Assembly: GCF_036867135.1 (NCBI RefSeq)
Contig: NZ_JBAJIJ010000001.1
Location: forward strand, 2,046,001-2,110,000
DNA: 64,000 nucleotides
Source: Aeromicrobium sp. Sec7.5
GTDB lineage: Bacteria > Actinomycetota > Actinomycetes > Propionibacteriales > Nocardioidaceae
Direction: 5' to 3'
Shown: piece by piece, positions 59,855 through 64,000 of the stretch
Layout: each line of letters starts with the position of its first letter
Position numbering within the stretch: position 1 is the first letter of the stretch
Notes under the pieces: generated by a model
What the model was told of the DNA's origin: nothing
Database searches by the model: none
What the model saw: only the letters and a program-made list of their open reading frames with translations
Program-made: the position numbers and the translations under genes

Positions 59855-60853
59855 TCAGGCCTTGGTGGAGATGCCGGCCGACTTCATGTCGCGACGCAGC
59901 TCCGGCGGGAGCGCGAAGATGAGGCTCTCGTCGGCCGTGCGGATGGCACGGGCGTCGCCGATGCCCCGCTCGGCCAGGTAGCCGAGCACGTCCTGCACGA
60001 GGTCGTCGGGAACCGAGGCGCCCGACGTGACGCCCACGGTCGAGACGCCCTCGAGCCAGGCGTCGTCGATCTCGGAGATGTCGTCGATGCGGTACGACGC
60101 CGCGGCTCCGGCCTCGAGCGCGACCTCGACGAGGCGCACCGAGTTGGAGCTGTTGGCCGAGCCCACGACGATCACGAGGTCGGCGTCCTTGGCGATCTCC
60201 TTGACCGCGACCTGACGGTTCTGCGTGGCGTAGCAGATGTCGTCGGACGGCGGGTCCTCCAGCTGCGGGAACTTCTCACGCAGGCGGCGGACCGTCTCCA
60301 TCGTCTCGTCGACGCTGAGCGTGGTCTGCGAGAGCCACGACAGGGCCGTGCCCTCGGGGAACTCGAGGGCATCGACGTCGTCGGGGTGCTCGACGAGGGT
60401 GATGTGGTCGGGTGCCTCACCGGCGGTGCCCTCGACCTCCTCGTGCCCCTCGTGGCCGATCAGCAGGATCTGCTTGCCCTCCTGCGCGAAGCGCCGGGCC
60501 TCGTGGTGCACCTTCGTGACGAGCGGGCACGTGGCGTCGATCGTCTTCAGGCTGCGGTCGGCGGCCTCGGCGTGCACCATCGGCGAGACGCCGTGGGCCG
60601 AGAAGACGACCGTGGCACCCTCGGGCACCTCGTCGAGCTCCTCGACGAAGATCGCGCCGCGGTCGGCGAGGTTGTTGACGACGTGCTTGTTGTGCACGAT
60701 CTGCTTGCGCACGTAGACCGGTGCGCCGTAGAGGTCGAGGGCCTTCTCGACGGTGATGACCGCGCGATCGACGCCAGCGCAGTAGCCGCGCGGGTCCGCG
60801 AGGAGCACCTGGCCGCCGAGAGCGGGCATGCCGAGGGATACCGAAGAAGACAT
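59855..60853 (-). CDS. ispH: 4-hydroxy-3-methylbut-2-enyl diphosphate reductase
   Basis: 332-residue Fe-S enzyme for the last step of the MEP isoprenoid pathway, giving IPP and DMAPP. Cluster cysteines are Cys25 ([10 protein letters not shown]), Cys109 ([11 protein letters not shown]) and Cys207 (ICYATQNRQ); [11 protein letters not shown] contains the catalytic Glu/His region. ATG at 60851-60853 has TAGGAT exactly six bases upstream (leaderless). Divergent from xseA, a conserved actinobacterial arrangement. Confidence 0.97.
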   Translation of the reverse strand: MSSSVSLGMPALGGQVLLADPRGYCAGVDRAVITVEKALDLYGAPVYVRKQIVHNKHVVNNLADRGAIFVEELDEVPEGATVVFSAHGVSPMVHAEAADRSLKTIDATCPLVTKVHHEARRFAQEGKQILLIGHEGHEEVEGTAGEAPDHITLVEHPDDVDALEFPEGTALSWLSQTTLSVDETMETVRRLREKFPQLEDPPSDDICYATQNRQVAVKEIAKDADLVIVVGSANSSNSVRLVEVALEAGAAASYRIDDISEIDDAWLEGVSTVGVTSGASVPDDLVQDVLGYLAERGIGDARAIRTADESLIFALPPELRRDMKSAGISTKA

Positions 60854-60920
60854 GTCACCATCCTAACGGCCCGGTGGCGAGCGGACCTCGTCGTCGGAGG
60901 CTCCCTCTAGGGTGGCCGCC
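60854..60920. promoter_or_regulatory. Divergent leaderless promoters (ispH / xseA)
   Basis: Minus: TAGGAT (60860-60865), six bases, ispH ATG. Plus: TAGGGT (60908-60913), seven bases, xseA ATG at 60921. No Shine-Dalgarno is seen for ispH. Confidence 0.65.
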
Positions 60921-62150
60921 ATGGCCCTCGACACCAGCGCGGACTCCCCCGCCCCGCTGCGCACGATCTCGCAGGCCGTCGGCGAGTACATCGGCCGCCT
61001 CGGAGCGGTGTGGATCGAGGCCGAGGTGGCGCAGATGAACCGCCGTCCCGGCATGTGCTTCCTCACGCTGCGCGATCTCGAGGCCAAGGTGTCGATGGGC
61101 GCCAAGTGCCACGTGAGCGTGCTCGACGCCTGTGCCGCACCCGTCACGGCCGGTGCTCGCGTCATCGTGCACGCCAAGCCCACGTTCTACGGCCCCAACG
61201 GCAGCCTGTCGCTCGACGTCCGCGAGATCCGCCCCGCCGGTGAGGGCGAGCTGCTCGCCCAGCTCGAGCGCCGCAAGCAGCTGCTCGCCGCCGAGGGCCT
61301 GTTCGAGCCCCGCTGGAAGAAGACGCTCCCGGTGCTGCCCGGCGGCATCGGCCTGGTCACGGGGCGCGAGTCGGCCGCCGAGCGCGACGTCCTCGAGAAC
61401 GTCCGGCTCCGCTGGGACGCCGCACCAGTCCGCGTCATCCACGCGCTGATGCAGGGTGCCGAGAGCGCTCGTGCCGTGATCGCCGCCGTCGCCGAGCTCG
61501 ACGCCGACCCCACCATCGACGTCATCGTCGTGGCCCGCGGTGGCGGCTCGGTCGAGGACCTCCTGCCGTTCAGCGACGAGGCGCTGGTGCGGGCCGTGTT
61601 CGCCTGCACCACCCCGGTGGTCTCGGCCATCGGTCATGAGCCCGACACCCCGTTGCTCGACCTCGTCGCCGACCTGCGCGCCTCCACACCCACCGACGCC
61701 GCCAAGCGCATCGTCCCCGACGCCCGGCTCGAGCGCGAGGCCGTCGCCTCGATGCAGCAGCGAAGCCACCACGCCGTGCGCCAGATGCTCGAGCGCGAGA
61801 GACACGGTCTGGCGGCGATCCGCAGCCGGCCCGCGCTGGCGCGCCCCACCACGCTGGTCGACGCCCAGGCCGAGCTCGTGCTCACCGCGCGCGACCGCTC
61901 CCGCCGCGCCCTCGAGCAGCGGCTCGACCGCGCTCGCGACGAGGTCGGCCATCATCTGGCCCGGGTGCGCGGGTTGTCGCCGCTGGCCACCCTCCAGCGC
62001 GGCTACGCCGTCGCGCAGACCACCGAGGGGCACGTCGTCACGTCGGTGCACGACGTGCCCGAGCGGCTGCACGTGCGCCTCGCCGACGGGCACGTCTCCG
62101 TCGTGCGCACCTCCGTCCACCCCGACCCGCAGGAGAACGTCGATGACTGA
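60921..62150 (+). CDS. xseA: Exodeoxyribonuclease VII large subunit
   Basis: 409 residues. N-terminal OB fold (about 10-105; VWIEAEVAQMNRRPGMCFLTLRD) and catalytic core with VVARGGGSVEDLLPF, SAIGHEPDTPLLDLVADLRASTPTDAA, then a long coiled coil (about 265-345) that binds XseB. ExoVII degrades single-stranded DNA in repair. ATG at 60921 is preferred to an upstream GTG because of the -10 spacing. Overlaps xseB by eight bases (ATGACTGA). Confidence 0.96.
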   Translation: MALDTSADSPAPLRTISQAVGEYIGRLGAVWIEAEVAQMNRRPGMCFLTLRDLEAKVSMGAKCHVSVLDACAAPVTAGARVIVHAKPTFYGPNGSLSLDVREIRPAGEGELLAQLERRKQLLAAEGLFEPRWKKTLPVLPGGIGLVTGRESAAERDVLENVRLRWDAAPVRVIHALMQGAESARAVIAAVAELDADPTIDVIVVARGGGSVEDLLPFSDEALVRAVFACTTPVVSAIGHEPDTPLLDLVADLRASTPTDAAKRIVPDARLEREAVASMQQRSHHAVRQMLERERHGLAAIRSRPALARPTTLVDAQAELVLTARDRSRRALEQRLDRARDEVGHHLARVRGLSPLATLQRGYAVAQTTEGHVVTSVHDVPERLHVRLADGHVSVVRTSVHPDPQENVDD

Positions 62151-62358
62151 CCAGCCCGAGATCAGCTACGAGCAGGCCCGCGACGAGCTCATCGCCACGG
62201 TGCAGCGTCTCGAGACCGGTGGCACCACGCTCGAGGAGTCACTCGCCCTGTGGGAGCGCGGCGAGGAGCTGGCCCGCATCTGTCAGACCTGGCTCGACGG
62301 TGCTCGCGAGCGGCTCGCCGCGGCCAGCGGCACCGCGAGCGACGCCGAGACCGACTGA
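62143..62358 (+). CDS. xseB: Exodeoxyribonuclease VII small subunit
   Basis: 71 residues: ISYEQARDELIATVQRLETGGTTLEESLALWERGEELARICQTWLDGARERL, the three-helix XseB signature. Several copies coat the XseA coiled coil. Translationally coupled to xseA by the eight-base overlap. Convergent with the DUF4245 gene, one base apart. Confidence 0.97.
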   Translation: MTDQPEISYEQARDELIATVQRLETGGTTLEESLALWERGEELARICQTWLDGARERLAAASGTASDAETD

Positions 62359-62359
62359 G

Positions 62360-62911
62360 TCAGCTGGTCGTCAGGCGACGCACGAAGTCCTCGACGTCCT
62401 CGAGTGGCGCCGTGCTGGTGGTCACCAGGGTCGTCACCTCGGGCGTCTCCTGCACCAACGTGACGGACTTGCCCGGACCGTCGAAGCGCTGCCACACGAC
62501 GCCGTCGATGTCGAGCGTGCCCGCCTCCTCGGCGCCCTCGGCGTGGGTCTGGACGAGGTCGTCGACCGACTCCTTCTCCTGCTCCAGCCCGATGTACCGG
62601 TCCTCGTCGGTCAGCACGCCCAGGTGCCACGCCTGGGTGCCGGTCGGGGCGAACCTCACGCCGTTGACGCGCCAGTCGTCGGGCAGGTTGGCCGGGGCGA
62701 GCAGCCCGTAGGTCGCGACGTCGCGGGCGCTCTCGGCCGTGGCGGCGTACGGCACGCTGTCGCCGATCGGGTCCTCGGGGGTGTCGGTCTGCAGCAGCCC
62801 GAACACCCAGATGCCCAGCACGATGATCGAGAGCACGACGACGCTGCGGACGACGTCGCCCATCGACGGGTTGCCCCGTGACCGCTTCGGTGCCGGCTGA
62901 CGCTCGCTCAT
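62360..62911 (-). CDS. DUF4245 membrane-anchored protein
   Basis: 183 residues: short cytoplasmic tail, one helix (about 20-42, VVRSVVVLSIIVLGIWVFGLL), and an extracytoplasmic domain with YAATAESARDVATYGLLAPANLPDDWRVNGVRF, the DUF4245 pattern found next to xseAB/ispH in actinobacteria. Function unknown. ATG at 62909-62911 lies eleven bases after prfB; GAGCGT six bases upstream, weak, overlaps the prfB stop region. Confidence 0.9.
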   Translation of the reverse strand: MSERQPAPKRSRGNPSMGDVVRSVVVLSIIVLGIWVFGLLQTDTPEDPIGDSVPYAATAESARDVATYGLLAPANLPDDWRVNGVRFAPTGTQAWHLGVLTDEDRYIGLEQEKESVDDLVQTHAEGAEEAGTLDIDGVVWQRFDGPGKSVTLVQETPEVTTLVTTSTAPLEDVEDFVRRLTTS

Positions 62912-62921
62912 GCCGTCACGC

Positions 62922-64000
62922 TCAGTCGGTCTGGCCGCTGCGACGCCAGCGGATGCCGGCCTCGATGAAGTCGTCGATCTCGCCGTCGAGCACGGCCTGC
63001 GTGTTGCCGCTCTCGTGCTCGGTGCGCAGGTCCTTGACCAGCTGGTACGGGTTCAGCACGTAGTTGCGCATCTGGTCGCCCCACGAGGCATTGGCGTCGC
63101 CGCGCAGCTCGTCGAGGTGAGCCCGCTCCTCCGCCTTCTTCAGGGCGAGGAGCTTGGCCTTCAGGATGACCATGGCGCTGGCCTTGTTCTGCAGCTGGCT
63201 CTTCTCGTTCTGGCAGCTCACCACGGTGCCCGTGGGCAGGTGGGTCAGGCGCACGGCCGAGTCGGTCGTGTTGACGCTCTGGCCGCCGGGCCCGCTCGAG
63301 CGGTAGACGTCGATGCGCACCTCCTCCTCGGGGAGGTCGATCTCGTCGGTCTGCTCCAGCACCGGCACGACCTCGACCGCGGCGAACGACGTCTGTCGGC
63401 GGCCCTGGTTGTCGAACGGCGAGATGCGCACGAGGCGGTGCGTGCCCGACTCGACCGAGAGCGTGCCGTAGGCGTACGGGGCGCGGACCGCGAACGTGGA
63501 CGACTTGATGCCAGCGCCCTCGGCCCACGACGTGTCGTAGACCTCGACGGGGTACTTGTGGCGCTCGGCCCAGCGCGTGTACATGCGCTGCAGCATCTCG
63601 GTGAAGTCGGTGGCGTCGTCGCCGCCGGCGCCGGAGCGGATCGTGACGATCGCCTCTCGCTCGTCGTACTCGCCCGAGAGGAGCGTGCGGACCTCGAGGC
63701 TCTCGACCGCCGTCTGCAGGCGGCGGATCTCGTTCTCGGCCTCCGTCAGGGAGTCGGCGTCGCCCTCCTCGCGGGAGAGCTCCACCAGCACCTCGGCATC
63801 GTCGAGGCGCTGACGCAGGGACTCGACCCGCTCGACCTCGGCCTGGAGCACCGACAACCGGCCGGTCACCCGCTGCGCGTTGGCCTGGTCGTCCCAGAGG
63901 TCGGGGGCGCCGACCTGCTCCTGGAGCTCGTCCATCTCCATCCGGAGCTTGGGCAGGTCGAGGACCTTCTCGATCGACGTCATCGTCTGATCGAGTTCCT
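62922..64000 (-). CDS. prfB: Peptide chain release factor 2, 5' end beyond window
   Basis: Release factor for UGA and UAA. Counting from the in-window ATG at 63981-63983 (353 residues), it has the stop-codon-recognition SPF (188-190) and the catalytic GGQ (233-235, in [20 protein letters not shown]). Upstream of that ATG the frame stays open to base 64000 and reads E-L-D-Q-T before [10 protein letters not shown], which matches the usual RF2 N-terminus, so the true start lies beyond the right edge. Any programmed frameshift site would have to lie outside the window; none is seen here. Confidence 0.96.
   Translation of the reverse strand, partial: ELDQTMTSIEKVLDLPKLRMEMDELQEQVGAPDLWDDQANAQRVTGRLSVLQAEVERVESLRQRLDDAEVLVELSREEGDADSLTEAENEIRRLQTAVESLEVRTLLSGEYDEREAIVTIRSGAGGDDATDFTEMLQRMYTRWAERHKYPVEVYDTSWAEGAGIKSSTFAVRAPYAYGTLSVESGTHRLVRISPFDNQGRRQTSFAAVEVVPVLEQTDEIDLPEEEVRIDVYRSSGPGGQSVNTTDSAVRLTHLPTGTVVSCQNEKSQLQNKASAMVILKAKLLALKKAEERAHLDELRGDANASWGDQMRNYVLNPYQLVKDLRTEHESGNTQAVLDGEIDDFIEAGIRWRRSGQTD

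Noticed and set aside
62922..63983. ATG at 63983 as the true prfB start
   Set aside because: The frame continues upstream with residues typical of the RF2 N-terminus to the window edge.

Overview
The window is chromosomal DNA from a high-GC actinobacterium. Codons are strongly G/C-ending, many starts are GTG, leaderless promoters are common, and the gene set (hrcA-dnaJ2, DUF3097-hemW, MhuD-type haem oxygenase, DUF4245, YchF, MKKRAG-type small protein) is actinobacterial. The mix fits Nocardioidaceae, possibly Aeromicrobium-like; the genus is an inference. Gene density is high and no gap exceeds about 300 bp. I saw no tRNA, rRNA, CRISPR array, IS element or prophage block.

Layout. 1-4726: a heat-shock and RNA-quality block on the minus strand (hrcA with a CIRCE operator, dnaJ, HIT hydrolase, PhoH). 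phoH runs off the left edge and is interrupted by a 357-residue intein whose residues fit the rare class 3 type. 4750-12013: DUF3097, hemW, a FadD-type acyl-CoA ligase, lepA and small membrane proteins. 12043-18720: rpsT, then a minus-strand run comEA-comEC-holA-membrane acyltransferase, and degV. 18863-26950: leuS overlapping glf (UDP-galactopyranose mutase), then a Wzm/Wzt-type glycan exporter whose ATPase carries a C-terminal array of S-layer-homology-like modules. It is followed convergently by a secreted protein with three related modules and a beta-propeller. 27030-33479: cupin, phosphotransferase, YibE/F membrane protein, and an overlapping adhesin-sortase-HhH operon.

33731-36892: a tightly packed cassette of a DUF4956 membrane protein, a VTC-fold polyphosphate-polymerase-like protein and a carbohydrate-binding-type (DUF4353) lipoprotein. 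Its biology is poorly understood, and with the SLH-ATPase locus it is the best candidate here for an undescribed system. 36949-43576: MFS exporter, a PAS/GAF/PP2C phosphatase divergent from an RsbW-like kinase, and a MerR regulator divergent from a SnoaL-like protein with a textbook bidirectional MerR operator. 43641-48964: two helicases (a phage-like SNF2 type and HrpB) and two convergent genes resembling immunity-protein families. 49100-57227: SDR/TetR pair with palindromic operator, hydrolase, class II amidotransferase, DUF2254, YchF and a double GNAT. 57369-64000: antiporter with ubiquitin-type zinc finger, MhuD-like protein, ispH divergent from xseAB, DUF4245 and prfB, which runs off the right edge.

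A recurring signal ties the window together: at least eleven genes have a TANNNT hexamer exactly six bases before an ATG or GTG, the expected arrangement for leaderless mRNAs. It fixes many start codons and exposes overlapping divergent promoters.
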